Shown: positions 17,344 through 26,119 of the stretch, in pieces | How the letters are laid out: each line of letters begins with the position of its first letter | Position numbering within the stretch: position 1 is the first letter of the stretch | NCBI RefSeq assembly: GCF_029674545.1 | Contig: NZ_CP121354.1 | Span: 2,241,001 to 2,305,000, forward strand | Length of the DNA stretch: 64,000 bases | Reading direction: 5' to 3' | From: Mesorhizobium sp. WSM4904 | Lineage (GTDB): Bacteria > Pseudomonadota > Alphaproteobacteria > Rhizobiales > Rhizobiaceae | Notes under the pieces: generated by a model | Seen by the model: only the letters and a program-made list of their open reading frames with translations | What the model was told of the DNA's origin: nothing | The model's database searches: none | Translations under genes and position numbers: made by a program

Positions 17344-17357
17344 TTGATCCATATCAA
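17344..17357. promoter_or_regulatory. Perfect FNR/FixK box TTGAT-N4-ATCAA upstream of the hemerythrin gene
   Basis: TTGATCCATATCAA is a perfect dyad for FNR/FnrN/FixK binding. It is centred 76 bp upstream of the ATG at 17427. A class II promoter would start near 17392, giving a short leader. fnrN itself is the next gene, read towards the hemerythrin gene. Confidence 0.8.
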
Positions 17358-17426
17358 GCCATGGCGATCGTCCCGGTACTATGAGAGGTGTCCAGGAAAA
17401 AGACCCGGGCATCGGGGCGGAGCATC

Positions 17427-17870
17427 ATGACTGACGCCAAGCCGGAGCCGTTGCGCACCCCGGCCGATATGAAGCGGGCGCATGTGCAGATGCTTGCGCT
17501 TTGCCATATGCTGGAAGGCATCGCCGACGACCTGCCGTCGCGCGTCGACCGTCTGCAGTGCCTGGCCGTGGCGGCGGACCTCTTGCCGCTCGTTCGCGAG
17601 TGCCACCGCTTCGAGGAAGACGTCGTCTTCCCCGCCTTCGCGCAGCGAACTGGCAGGGAAGACATCATCGAGCGGCTCAAGGTCGAGCATCTGGAGGACG
17701 AAAGCGCAGCGACGGATCTCAGCGAGGCGCTGCTCACCCACGGCCACGGGCGGCCGATCGAGAACCCCGAGGCATTCGGCTACATGCTGCGCGCCTTTTT
17801 CGAATCGACACGCCGCCATATCGCCTTCGAGCGCGACCACGTGCTGCCCGAGGTTCTTGGCCGCCAATAA
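17427..17870 (+). CDS. Hemerythrin HHE-domain protein
   Basis: A 147-aa four-helix protein with likely di-iron ligands at H19 or H27, H60 and E64 (ECHRFEEDVVFP), H88, and H131 and E135 (RHIAFERDHVLP). The HxxxE spacing recurs in two helices, as in HHE cation-binding domains. Such proteins bind oxygen or act in oxygen/NO/iron stress. The start at 17427 follows GGGCGGAG; an upstream in-frame start has no site. The perfect FNR box upstream suggests low-oxygen induction, consistent with an oxygen- or NO-handling role. Confidence 0.85.
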   Translation: MTDAKPEPLRTPADMKRAHVQMLALCHMLEGIADDLPSRVDRLQCLAVAADLLPLVRECHRFEEDVVFPAFAQRTGREDIIERLKVEHLEDESAATDLSEALLTHGHGRPIENPEAFGYMLRAFFESTRRHIAFERDHVLPEVLGRQ

Positions 17871-17887
17871 AGGACAGTGACCGGGAT

Positions 17888-17975
17888 CAGAGCAATTCCA
17901 GGAAAGTGGGTAACGGTTTTCCGTCCGGAATTGCGTCAAAACAAAGAGATTTCCGTGAAACGGTGAACCGCTCTA
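17888..17975. repeat. Palindromic repeat between convergent hemerythrin and fnrN genes
   Basis: GAGCAATTCCAGGAAAG and TCCGGAATTGC enclose GTAACGGTTTTCCG, followed by GAAACGGTGAACCGCTCTA. The final CTA forms the fnrN stop codon. The same two-part unit occurs at 43.3-43.4 kb. Confidence 0.75.
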
Positions 17976-18695
17976 ATCGCCGGCGCGTGCCGCCAGACGT
18001 CCGATGTCGTCGACGATGACGTGACGGTTGTTCTCGACGTGGATCACGTTCTCTCCGCGCAGGCGGGTGATCTGCCGGCTCACCGTCTCCACGGTCAGCC
18101 CGAGGAAGTCGGCGATCTCCGCGCGCGACAGCGGCAGTTCGAAAGCGGCGCTGCGGCGCTCTGGACCGGCGCCCGGATCGATGTTGCGCGCGATCATCAG
18201 AAGGAAGCTCGCGATCTTCTCGGCGGCCGTCTTGCGGCCGAGCGCCACCATCCAGTCATGCGCCTGGTCGAGCTCGCGCAGCTTCTGCTCGAGCAGGCGA
18301 TGCTCGAGGTCCGGCTGCTCCTTCATCAAGCGCTCGAGCGCCTGACGCGGGAACGAGCACAGCTCGACCTCGGTCGCGGCCTCGGCGGTCAGCGAGCTCT
18401 CCGACTGGAACGGCCTGCCGAGGAAATCGGGAGCAAACTGCAGGCCGACGATCTGCTGGCGGCCGTCGGAAAGCGTCTTGGTGAGCTTCACGACGCCGGA
18501 AAGCACGTTTGCGAAGCGCTCGACGCTCCTGGAGTCGCTCACCAGCTCCTTGCCGGTCTCGGCCTTGTGCCGCTTCGTCGACTTGGAAAGGGTGACGAGC
18601 TGGTCAAGGTTGAGCGCGCCGCAAATGCCGCGATGCCGCGCCTCGCATGAAACGCAGAGAACCGGAATGCCCGTCGTGTGAATGTCTTCGCGCAC
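17973..18695 (-). CDS. fnrN: FnrN-type Crp/Fnr-family oxygen-responsive regulator
   Basis: A 240-aa Crp/Fnr protein. Cysteines C14, C17 and C25 (C-x2-C-x7-C) plus C113 are placed as in rhizobial FnrN and can bind an oxygen-labile 4Fe-4S cluster, which FixK proteins lack. The recognition helix contains LTVETVSRQITR, with the E-x2-S-R motif that reads TTGAT half sites. The start is GTG at 18695 without a clear ribosome site, but it is the only one that keeps all four cysteines. FnrN activates microaerobic and symbiotic genes. Boxes at 17344, 57208 and 60634 are candidate targets. No box was seen in its own 84-bp upstream gap. Confidence 0.92.
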   Translation of the reverse strand: MREDIHTTGIPVLCVSCEARHRGICGALNLDQLVTLSKSTKRHKAETGKELVSDSRSVERFANVLSGVVKLTKTLSDGRQQIVGLQFAPDFLGRPFQSESSLTAEAATEVELCSFPRQALERLMKEQPDLEHRLLEQKLRELDQAHDWMVALGRKTAAEKIASFLLMIARNIDPGAGPERRSAAFELPLSRAEIADFLGLTVETVSRQITRLRGENVIHVENNRHVIVDDIGRLAARAGD

Positions 18696-18779
18696 GAGGA
18701 ACAGCTATAGTGTTCGCGCCGCCCGGCGGCAACGAACGTAGCGTCGCAGCCCTGTGCCCGTCTGAAAGAAGCCGCCTTC

Positions 18780-19766
18780 CTACCGGTCCTCGATGATCCT
18801 CAAGTAGGCCGCGGTCACGAACAGCACGATGAAGCCGAACAGGATGCGGCGGCCGCCTTCCGGCATCTGCAGGATGGTGAGCAGCGTCGTCAGCACGGTG
18901 AGGATCAGCGCGCCGACGATGGTGCCCATATAGCCGCCGCGGCCGCCGAAGATCGAGGTGCCGCCGATGACGGCCGCCGCCACCGAAGGCAGCACCAGTG
19001 GCTCGGCGAGCGACAGCGAAGGCGCCTTGATCAGGCCGATGTAGAGCAGACCGGTGATGCCGGCGAGCAGGCTGGAGATGACGTAGAGCGCGGTAATCAC
19101 CTGCCAGTATCGGACGCCGGACAAACGTGCGGCGCGCTCGTTGTCGCCGACGGCGTAGAGCAGGCGGCCGAAGCCGGTGTGGTTGAGCGTGAAGACGATC
19201 AGCACCGCCACCGGCACGAACAGCAAGAGCGCATTGGGAAAGCCGTAGGTGAGGCCGGTCCCCAGCCAGTTGAGGAAATCCGGGATCCTGGCGCCGGAGG
19301 CAATCACGGTGCGCTGGTAGACCTGCAGGAAACCGGTGCCGATCAGGCTGGTGCCGAGCGTCATGATCAGCGGATGGACGCGGAAGACGCCGACGCCGAT
19401 GCCGTTGACGAGGCCGATCAGCACCGCCGGCAGCATGGCGAGAAGGAATGCCACCGTCGGATCCTGGTTGACGATCTGGGTCGCCATGATGAAAGCGCTC
19501 ATCGTCGCCACCGTGCCGACCGACAGGTCGATGCCGCCGGTCAGCATCGTCATGGTCTGGCAGCCGGCGAGGATCGCCAGCGGAATGGAGAACTTCGCCG
19601 TGTTGGCGATCCAGCGCTCGTTGACGATGCCGGGGCGCAGGACCTGCAGGATCGCCACCAGGATGACGAGCAGGATGATCAGCGGAATGATCGGCCGGTC
19701 CGCCATGAAGCGCTTCAGGCGCCGGCCGAACGAAGCGGGCTGGGGCACGGTCGCGGTGCTCGTCAT
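18780..19766 (-). CDS. Ribose-type sugar ABC transporter permease (second of pair)
   Basis: A 328-aa RbsC-like inner-membrane permease with eight to ten hydrophobic segments and the family motif LTGGIDLSVGTVATMSAF; a second signature is IGGTSIFGGRGG. The ATG at 19766 overlaps the stop of the first permease by 4 bp. The long open frame continuing upstream to 20801 is a shadow of that permease. It is the last gene of the 26.9-18.8 kb polyol/sugar operon. Confidence 0.93.
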   Translation of the reverse strand: MTSTATVPQPASFGRRLKRFMADRPIIPLIILLVILVAILQVLRPGIVNERWIANTAKFSIPLAILAGCQTMTMLTGGIDLSVGTVATMSAFIMATQIVNQDPTVAFLLAMLPAVLIGLVNGIGVGVFRVHPLIMTLGTSLIGTGFLQVYQRTVIASGARIPDFLNWLGTGLTYGFPNALLLFVPVAVLIVFTLNHTGFGRLLYAVGDNERAARLSGVRYWQVITALYVISSLLAGITGLLYIGLIKAPSLSLAEPLVLPSVAAAVIGGTSIFGGRGGYMGTIVGALILTVLTTLLTILQMPEGGRRILFGFIVLFVTAAYLRIIEDR

Positions 19767-20749
19767 GGCGTTGCTCCTGCCGGGCGACCCCGGATGGTGA
19801 TGAAGGCGCCGAACATCACGACGGCGACCATGATTGCGCCCTCGATGATGGCGGTGACATTGGGATCGATGGCCAGCAGCGTGAGATCGGTGCGCACCAG
19901 CCTGAGCACGAAGACGGCGATGATCGGCCCGAGCAGCCCGCCCTTGCCGCCGCCGAGCGCGACGCCGCCAAGCACCACCGCCGCGACGCTGGCGAGCAGA
20001 TAGGGGCCGGGGATCGGCGCGCCGATCCCGGTGCTGATGGTGAGCGACAGCCCGCCGAGCGCCGCGAACAGGCCGGAGAGCGCGTAGGCGACGATCCTGG
20101 TGCGCGCCACCGGCACGCCGCTGCGGAAGGCGGCGAGCTCGTTGCTGCCGATGGCATAGATGGAGAGCCCGAGACGCGAGCGCCTGAGCGGGATCCAGAT
20201 GACGAAAAGGCAGACGACGAGCAGCACCAGCGCCTTCGGAACCCAGGCATCCGCCCAATCCGGCAGGCCGGGCACCGGCATGGTGCCGACCACGCTCGCC
20301 TTCAGCCACTCGGCGGCCGCGCCGCCTGGGGCGTCGAGCACCAGCAATGCCGCGCCTTGCAGCACGAACAGCGTGGCCAAGGTGACGACGATGTCCGGCA
20401 CGCGGGTGACGACGATGAGGAGGCCGTTGAGCGCGCCGAGCACGAGGCCCATGGCCAGCACGAAGGGCACGACGAAGAGCGCATATTCCTCGCTGGCGCC
20501 GTTCATCATCGAAGCGGCGGTGACGCTGGTCAGCGCCATCATGGCGGCGACCGAGAGGTCGATGCCGCCGGCAATGACGACGACGGTCTGCGCCGCGACG
20601 GCAAAGGCGTAGGGCAAGACTGCCCGCGCGAGCGAGCCGAAATCGCCGCTGCCGTAGCCCGGCTGGATCAGTTTGGTGACGACGAACAGGAATACGAGCA
20701 GCGCAAGCAGGCCGGCGACCCAGCCCTGGCGGCGCAGGAAGCGGGTCAT
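19763..20749 (-). CDS. Ribose-type sugar ABC transporter permease (first of pair)
   Basis: A 328-aa RbsC-like permease with motif IAGGIDLSVAAMMALTS and LGGVALGGGKGG. It differs clearly from its downstream partner, so the channel is a heterodimer. The ATG at 20749 overlaps the ATPase stop by 4 bp. Confidence 0.93.
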   Translation of the reverse strand: MTRFLRRQGWVAGLLALLVFLFVVTKLIQPGYGSGDFGSLARAVLPYAFAVAAQTVVVIAGGIDLSVAAMMALTSVTAASMMNGASEEYALFVVPFVLAMGLVLGALNGLLIVVTRVPDIVVTLATLFVLQGAALLVLDAPGGAAAEWLKASVVGTMPVPGLPDWADAWVPKALVLLVVCLFVIWIPLRRSRLGLSIYAIGSNELAAFRSGVPVARTRIVAYALSGLFAALGGLSLTISTGIGAPIPGPYLLASVAAVVLGGVALGGGKGGLLGPIIAVFVLRLVRTDLTLLAIDPNVTAIIEGAIMVAVVMFGAFITIRGRPAGATP

Positions 20750-22293
20750 GGCGCGACCTCCGTATCGGAAGCAGGCCTGACGTCGGCAAGGATGCCGACA
20801 TCTTCCCTGGCGCTGCGCGGCAGGCCGTAGGCCGCCCGCATCAGCGCCGGCTCGTCGGCAAGCTCGACCGGGAACGTATCGACGACGCGGCCGCCGAATA
20901 TGACGATGACGCGGTCGCAGACACGCTGCACCTCTTCCAGCTCCGACGTGTAGAAAAGTACCGATTTGCCGAGGCCAGCGAGCTCGCGCAGCAATTTGTA
21001 TATCTCCTGCTTGGTGCCGACATCGATGCCGCGCGTCGGGTCGAAGCAGAGGATGGTGCGGGCATCCGCCGCGATCCAGCGGGCGATGGTCACCTTCTGC
21101 TGGTTGCCGCCGGAAAGGCGCTGCACCTCGCCCTGCGCGCGAGTGTCGATCTGCAGGCGGGCAATGGCGCTGGAGACCACCATGCGCTCGCGGCGCACCT
21201 TGATCGGGCCCCATTTGCGCAGCGCCGCGCTGAAAGGAAGCGCGATGTTCTCGCGCACCGAGCGCTGCATGGCTAAAGCCTCGGTGCGGTCGCCCGGCAC
21301 ATAGGCGATACCGGCGCGGATGGCATCGCTCGGATGCGAGAACTTCACTGGCGCGCCGTCGACCGCGATCGTGCCGCCGGCCGGCCTGATCGAGCCGGCA
21401 AGGGCGGCGAAGAGCTCGTCCTGGCCTTGGCCCTCCAGCGCGACGACGCCGGCCACCTCGCCATTGGCGAGATCGAAGGAGACGTCGTTGAGCTTGGTGC
21501 CGAGCTGCAGGTTGCGCACCGATAGCCGCGGATGGCTGTCTTGTGTGCTGGCAGCCTGGCTTGCCACCCGCGCGGCGGCCACACTGGTCTTCTCGATGCG
21601 GGCGCCAAGCATCATCTCGACGATCTTTTCCTCGATGCCCGGCTCGATGTCGACGACGCCGACGGTGGCGCCATCGCGCAGCACCGTGGCGCGATCGCAC
21701 AACGCGGAGATCTCGACGAAACGGTGCGAGATGAAGATCACCGAGCGGCCGCTGTCGCCTTGGCGGCGCACGACTTCCAGCACCTTTTCGGCAAGGTTGG
21801 CGGGAAGTGCTGCCGTCATCTCGTCGAGCAGCAGCACATCGGGTTCGACGGCGAGCGCGCGCGCCAGATCGAGCACGCGCAGCACGGCGAGTGGAATGTC
21901 ACGCGCGGTCTCGCGTATGTCGAGATTGGGGATGCCAAGCTCGCGCACCCAGGCGCGGAAGGGCTCGACCGGCGTGCCGGTCAGCCGCAGATTGGAAAGC
22001 ACATCGAGATCGGGGATCAGCGCCGGCTCCTGGTAGACCGGCAGCAGGCCGGCGCGGCGGGCGGCGGCGGGCGAGCGCACGTCGCGGGTTTCGCCGCGGA
22101 TCAGGATGCGGCCTGCATCCGCCCGGATGGCGCCGGTCAGGATCTTCACCAGCGTCGACTTGCCGGCGCCGTTGGCGCCCATCAGCGCATGGACCTCGCC
22201 CGGCAGCACCGAAAGCGAGGCGTTGCGCAGCGCCGCGACGGCGCCGTAGTTCTTCGCCACGCCGGTGGCGTCGAGGAGAGGGTTGGTGGTCAA
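20746..22293 (-). CDS. Ribose-type sugar ABC transporter ATP-binding protein (tandem NBD)
   Basis: A 515-aa RbsA-like ATPase with two nucleotide-binding domains. NBD1 has Walker A GANGAGKST and Walker B DVLLLDEMTAALP but lacks a normal LSGG signature (DIPLAVLRVLDLARALA instead). NBD2 has a degenerate P-loop (ALEGQGQDE), an intact LSGGNQQKV and a DPTRGIDVGTKQEIY switch region. This asymmetry is common in RbsA-type proteins. No ATG suits the N-terminus; the best start is the TTG at 22293 (MTTNPLLDATG), with only a weak ribosome site. The upstream 258-bp gap is a mosaic repeat. Confidence 0.9.
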   Translation of the reverse strand: MTTNPLLDATGVAKNYGAVAALRNASLSVLPGEVHALMGANGAGKSTLVKILTGAIRADAGRILIRGETRDVRSPAAARRAGLLPVYQEPALIPDLDVLSNLRLTGTPVEPFRAWVRELGIPNLDIRETARDIPLAVLRVLDLARALAVEPDVLLLDEMTAALPANLAEKVLEVVRRQGDSGRSVIFISHRFVEISALCDRATVLRDGATVGVVDIEPGIEEKIVEMMLGARIEKTSVAAARVASQAASTQDSHPRLSVRNLQLGTKLNDVSFDLANGEVAGVVALEGQGQDELFAALAGSIRPAGGTIAVDGAPVKFSHPSDAIRAGIAYVPGDRTEALAMQRSVRENIALPFSAALRKWGPIKVRRERMVVSSAIARLQIDTRAQGEVQRLSGGNQQKVTIARWIAADARTILCFDPTRGIDVGTKQEIYKLLRELAGLGKSVLFYTSELEEVQRVCDRVIVIFGGRVVDTFPVELADEPALMRAAYGLPRSAREDVGILADVRPASDTEVAP

Positions 22294-22374
22294 AGCGTGC
22301 GGGTCTCGATCATGTGTGGCCTGTTCTAACACAACAGTACGCCGCGCTTGCGCGCGGCGTACTGCGGAGCGGCG

Positions 22375-22545
22375 ACTTTCCCTTCTCCCCTTGTGGGAGC
22401 TTGTGGGAGAAGGTGGCCTCGCGAAGCGAGGCCGGATGAGGGGGTGTTCCAGAAAACACCAACGCCTCATTCCTTCCAGCACGCCGTCATCCGTCTCGGC
22501 GCTGCGCGCCGATCTTCCTTCCCCCAAAAGGAGGGAAGGAAGAAG
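22375..22545. repeat. RIME-like mosaic repeat within the sugar transporter operon
   Basis: CTTCTCCCCTTGTGGGAG (with an extra tandem CTTGTGGGAG), then GCCTCGCGAAGCGAGGC, GGATGAGGGGGTGTTCCAG and a closing CCTTCCCCCAAAAGGAGGG segment. It lies between the binding-protein gene and the ATPase gene and may explain differential expression of the highly needed binding protein. Confidence 0.8.
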
Positions 22546-22551
22546 CCGGAC

Positions 22552-23586
22552 TTATTCGCCCGGGCCCTTGCAGGCGACGATCTGCTCCTTGGTGTAGGTG
22601 GTCCAGTCCGGGATCGAGATCGAGACCGGCCACTCGGGGCTGAGCGACGGATCGGCGGCCGACTTCAGCTTGGCCTTGCCTTCGTCCGTGGCGTTCTCCC
22701 AGAGCTGCGGCTCGACCAGGACGGTCTGCTGCGCCGGCTTCTTGCCGTCGAGGATCTGCAGCGCCAGCGTGACGCCGGCGCCACCGATCGAGCCGGGGTT
22801 GGTGACGGCGGCGCCGACCAGACCCTTGACCGTGTTCAGCTGGCCGACGAAGCCGGCATTGTCGGCGCCGACAACCGGCACCATCGGCGCTTGCTGTTCC
22901 ACCAGCGCGTCGACAATGACGTTGTCGATGCCGGAGGTCCAGATGCCGTTGATCGGCGCTCCCGTGGCGAGGAAGGACAGGATCTGCTGCTTGCCCTGAT
23001 CCTGCTGCCAGCCGGTGAACACCTCCTGCGCGACCTTTACATCGGGGAATTCGGCCAGTGCCTTCTTGAAGCCTTTGTCCCGGTCGCTGTCGGCCGAGGC
23101 GCCGGCGGCGCCGCGCATGTAAAGCACCTCGCCCTTGCCGCCCATCTGCTGGAACAGCCACTTGGCGCCGAGATAGGCATATTGTTCCTGGTTGTTGGAG
23201 ATAATGTAGGCGGAAGGCTCGGTGACCGCCTGGTCGACGGCGACGACGACGATACCGGCCTTGGTCGCCTCCTCCAGCCCGGCCTTGATGCCGGCCGGAT
23301 CGGCCGGGTTGACGACGATGGCGTTGACCTTGGCGCTGATCAGGTTGCGAATGTCCTCGAGCTGGCCGGCGGCGTCGGTGTTGCGATGGGCGATGTTGAG
23401 CTTCGCCACCTCGCCGGACGCCAATGCCTGCGCCTTCATGGCGCAGATCATCTCCTCGCGCCAGCCGTTGCCCTGCACGGTGTTGGAAATGCCGATCGTG
23501 TATTTGCCCTCGGCGGACGAGACGCCCACCGAGGCAAGCAAGGCGGCACCGGCAAGTAGCGGGCCAATGGTCAGGTATTTCTTCAT
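22552..23586 (-). CDS. Ribose-type sugar ABC transporter substrate-binding protein
   Basis: A 344-aa periplasmic-binding-protein-like I fold of the RbsB type. A Sec signal covers residues 1-25 (MKKYLTIGPLLAGAALLAS, cleavage after VSSA). The mature part begins KYTIGISNTVQGNGWREEM and has the family features NIAHRNTDAAGQLEDIRNLI and VVVAVDQAV. The start at 23586 follows GGAGGAG. The ligand is probably a polyol or aldose, judged by the neighbouring isomerase and dehydrogenases. Confidence 0.93.
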   Translation of the reverse strand: MKKYLTIGPLLAGAALLASVGVSSAEGKYTIGISNTVQGNGWREEMICAMKAQALASGEVAKLNIAHRNTDAAGQLEDIRNLISAKVNAIVVNPADPAGIKAGLEEATKAGIVVVAVDQAVTEPSAYIISNNQEQYAYLGAKWLFQQMGGKGEVLYMRGAAGASADSDRDKGFKKALAEFPDVKVAQEVFTGWQQDQGKQQILSFLATGAPINGIWTSGIDNVIVDALVEQQAPMVPVVGADNAGFVGQLNTVKGLVGAAVTNPGSIGGAGVTLALQILDGKKPAQQTVLVEPQLWENATDEGKAKLKSAADPSLSPEWPVSISIPDWTTYTKEQIVACKGPGE

Positions 23587-23658
23587 TTCAGTACTCCTCC
23601 ACATTGACGTTCAGTTGCAGTTCCAGGGCTCCGTTGTGACCGGAGCCCAAGCTTTTCG

Positions 23659-24570
23659 TCATTTGACGAAGGGACGCAGCACATCACGGGCCAGCAGGAA
23701 ACCGCGCTTCACCTTTTCGTCGCTTCCCTCGAACCGCCGGTCCTCATGCTCGATGATGACCGGCCCGTCATATCCAGCCCGGTAAAGACCCGAAAAGATG
23801 CTGCCCCAGTTGATGTCGCCAAGCCCCGGCATGCGCGGCACCTGCCAGCCTATGCCAGCGGAAAGAATTCCGCGCTCGTACAAACCATCATGATCAATCA
23901 TCAGGTCCTTGGCATGCACATGCAGCATGTGCGGTCCGAACTCGCGGATGAAGCGTTCCTTGTCGATCATCTGCCAGACGAGATGCGAGGGGTCGAAATT
24001 CATGCCGACATCGCCGCCCCAGGCTTCGAGGATCCGGCGCCAGACATAAGGCGAGTAGGCGATGTTGTGCCCGCCCGGCCATTCGTCATAGCTGAAGATC
24101 ATCGGGCAGTTCTCGAAGGCGAGCTTCACGCCGTGCTCGCGCGCATGGGCGATGATCGCGGGCCAGACTTTCCGCGCTGTTTCCCAATTGGCGTCGACAG
24201 TTTTCGAAGCGTCGCCGCCGCAGAAGGTGTTGACGAACGAGACACCCATGCGGCTCGCCAGCACGATCACCTTCTTCAGATGTTCGATCACCGCCTCGCG
24301 ATGCGCCTGATCGGGATGCAGGGGATTGGGATAGAAGCCGAGGCCGGAGATCGTCAGGCCCTTGCCGGCGAGCTCGGCGGCGATGTCTTTGGCCTCCGAC
24401 GCCGAGATGTCGGCGTCGATATGGCTGGTGCCGGCATAGCGGCGGCTGGCGCCCGAAGCCTTCGGCCAGCAGGCGATCTCCAGGGCCTCGAAGCCGGCCG
24501 AGCGCGCCCAGTCGGCGACTTCGCCGAGCGAGATGTCCGGGAATGGTGCCGTGAGTAGTCCAAGCTTCAT
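23659..24570 (-). CDS. Sugar phosphate isomerase/epimerase (xylose-isomerase-like TIM barrel)
   Basis: A 303-aa AP-endonuclease-2/IolE-like TIM barrel. Metal-ligand candidates can be seen in LAFENCP (Glu), NFDPSHLVW (Asp, His), HVHAKD (His) and IIEHEDRRF (Glu). These enzymes isomerise or epimerise sugars, keto-polyols or inosose. Start 24570 has GGGAGGGA upstream. It is in an operon with a mannitol-dehydrogenase-family enzyme 19 bp upstream and the sugar-binding protein 72 bp downstream. Confidence 0.9.
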   Translation of the reverse strand: MKLGLLTAPFPDISLGEVADWARSAGFEALEIACWPKASGASRRYAGTSHIDADISASEAKDIAAELAGKGLTISGLGFYPNPLHPDQAHREAVIEHLKKVIVLASRMGVSFVNTFCGGDASKTVDANWETARKVWPAIIAHAREHGVKLAFENCPMIFSYDEWPGGHNIAYSPYVWRRILEAWGGDVGMNFDPSHLVWQMIDKERFIREFGPHMLHVHAKDLMIDHDGLYERGILSAGIGWQVPRMPGLGDINWGSIFSGLYRAGYDGPVIIEHEDRRFEGSDEKVKRGFLLARDVLRPFVK

Positions 24571-24589
24571 GATCCCTCCCAATTCCTAA

Positions 24590-26119
24590 CTATGCAGATC
24601 GCGCCGGGCGCTTCAACCACGCATCCGCTGGCCCAGCACAGACTTGTCTGACAAAGCCCATCGGGTTGCTCGAAAGCAGGCCGTCGAGACCGGTGGTCAC
24701 ATGCGCGCGGAACGTCGTGTTGGCCGCAAGCGACGGGTCGAAGATGGCATCGATGGCAAGGATTGCGTCGGCGAGGGCTTCGCTGTCGGCACCAATGCGG
24801 CCGGCGATCGCCGCGATCCTCTCGGCAAAAGGATCGGACGCCTGCCAGGCGCGGCCGAAACGCGCGGAAGCCTTGACCAGATAAGCCATCCAGCCGGCGA
24901 CCGGGACCGAGAGAAGCGCAATGCTCAGGCCCATGGCCAAGCGGTCGCGGATCGGGTTGAGCAGGCGCTGGACGATCTTCTGCGAGCCGTCGGTGGCGAT
25001 CTGGTGATTGCGATGGCGTATCGCCGTGTTGGTGAGGCGCGCAAGGCTCTGCTCGACATAGGCGGTCGGTGAGATGCCAGGCACCGGCATCAGCGTCGGC
25101 AGCGTCTCTTCGATCAGCATGCGGCGGACAAAGGTGGCAAGCAGCGGATCGGCAATTGCTTCGAAAGTGTGCTCGAAGCCGCCGAGCACGCCGAGATAGG
25201 CAAGCGTCGTCTGGGCGCCGTTCAGCACCCGCATCTTGAGATGCTCGAACGGGGTGACGTCGTCGACGAAGCTGGCGCCGACGCGGTCCCAGCGCGGCAC
25301 GCGTCCGGCGAAACTGTCCTCGATAACCCATTGGCGAAACCGCTCGCCGACGACGACGGCGCCGTCGCGATAGCCGAAGCGCTCTTCGACCGCGTCGATA
25401 TCGGCTTCTGTCGTCGCCGGCGCGATGCGGTCGACCATGGCGGAAGGAAAGGCAACATTGGCGGCGATCCAGTCGGCCAGCCCGCTGCCGCGCCTTTCGG
25501 CGAATGTCCGCACGACATTGCCGAGAATGGTGCCGTTGGCCGGGATGTTGTCGCAGGAAAGCAGCGTCACCGGCCGGCCATGCGAGACCATGCGCATTTC
25601 CAGCGCCCTTGCCAGTATGCCGGGCACGCTGCGCGGCGCTTGCGGATTGGCAAGATCATGCACGATGTCGGGGTGGTCGAGGTCGAGCGCGCCGCTCGAC
25701 GGGATGTGGCAATAGCCTTTCTCGGTCACCGTCATGGTGACCATCTCGATCTCGGGCGAGGAAAGCACCTCGAGCGCCGGCGCGGCGCTGTCCTGGCTGT
25801 CAACGACGCGCACAATGCTGCCGATGACGCGCGCCTCGACCTCGTCGTTCTGGCGAATCAGCCGCGTGTAGACACCATCCTGTCGGCCGAGCGTTTCGGC
25901 GAGCAGGGGAGGCCGGATGTTGATGCCGACCAGTCCCCAGCGGTCGAAATGGTTTGCCAGAAGGTCGTCGGTGTATTCGGCCTGATGGCAGCGGTGGAAG
26001 GCGCCGACGCCGATATGCGCGATCCCTGGCCGCAGCGCCGAGCGATCGTAAGCCGGCTTGCTTACCTCGGGCGGCAAGCGGCCGAGCACGGCGGGGCCGA
26101 GGCGCTCGGCGGCGGTCAC
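24590..26119 (-). CDS. Mannitol dehydrogenase / fructuronate reductase family NAD-dependent polyol dehydrogenase
   Basis: A 509-aa long-chain polyol dehydrogenase. The N-terminal Rossmann motif is IAHIGVGAFHRCHQAEY, and the active-site lysine region VTMTVTEKGYC and LSCDNIPANG are family hallmarks; the second domain has KMRVLNGAQTTLAYLG with the catalytic lysine-asparagine cluster. It interconverts a polyol or hexuronate with its 2-keto form. The start is taken as the GTG at 26119, which overlaps the SDR stop (GTGA) and has CGGAGCG upstream; an ATG at 26140 is possible. Confidence 0.92.
   Translation of the reverse strand: MTAAERLGPAVLGRLPPEVSKPAYDRSALRPGIAHIGVGAFHRCHQAEYTDDLLANHFDRWGLVGINIRPPLLAETLGRQDGVYTRLIRQNDEVEARVIGSIVRVVDSQDSAAPALEVLSSPEIEMVTMTVTEKGYCHIPSSGALDLDHPDIVHDLANPQAPRSVPGILARALEMRMVSHGRPVTLLSCDNIPANGTILGNVVRTFAERRGSGLADWIAANVAFPSAMVDRIAPATTEADIDAVEERFGYRDGAVVVGERFRQWVIEDSFAGRVPRWDRVGASFVDDVTPFEHLKMRVLNGAQTTLAYLGVLGGFEHTFEAIADPLLATFVRRMLIEETLPTLMPVPGISPTAYVEQSLARLTNTAIRHRNHQIATDGSQKIVQRLLNPIRDRLAMGLSIALLSVPVAGWMAYLVKASARFGRAWQASDPFAERIAAIAGRIGADSEALADAILAIDAIFDPSLAANTTFRAHVTTGLDGLLSSNPMGFVRQVCAGPADAWLKRPARSA

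Noticed and set aside
19767..20801. N-terminal half of a 673-aa frame ending in the second sugar permease
   Set aside because: This part is the out-of-frame reading of the first permease; the real start of the second permease is 19766.
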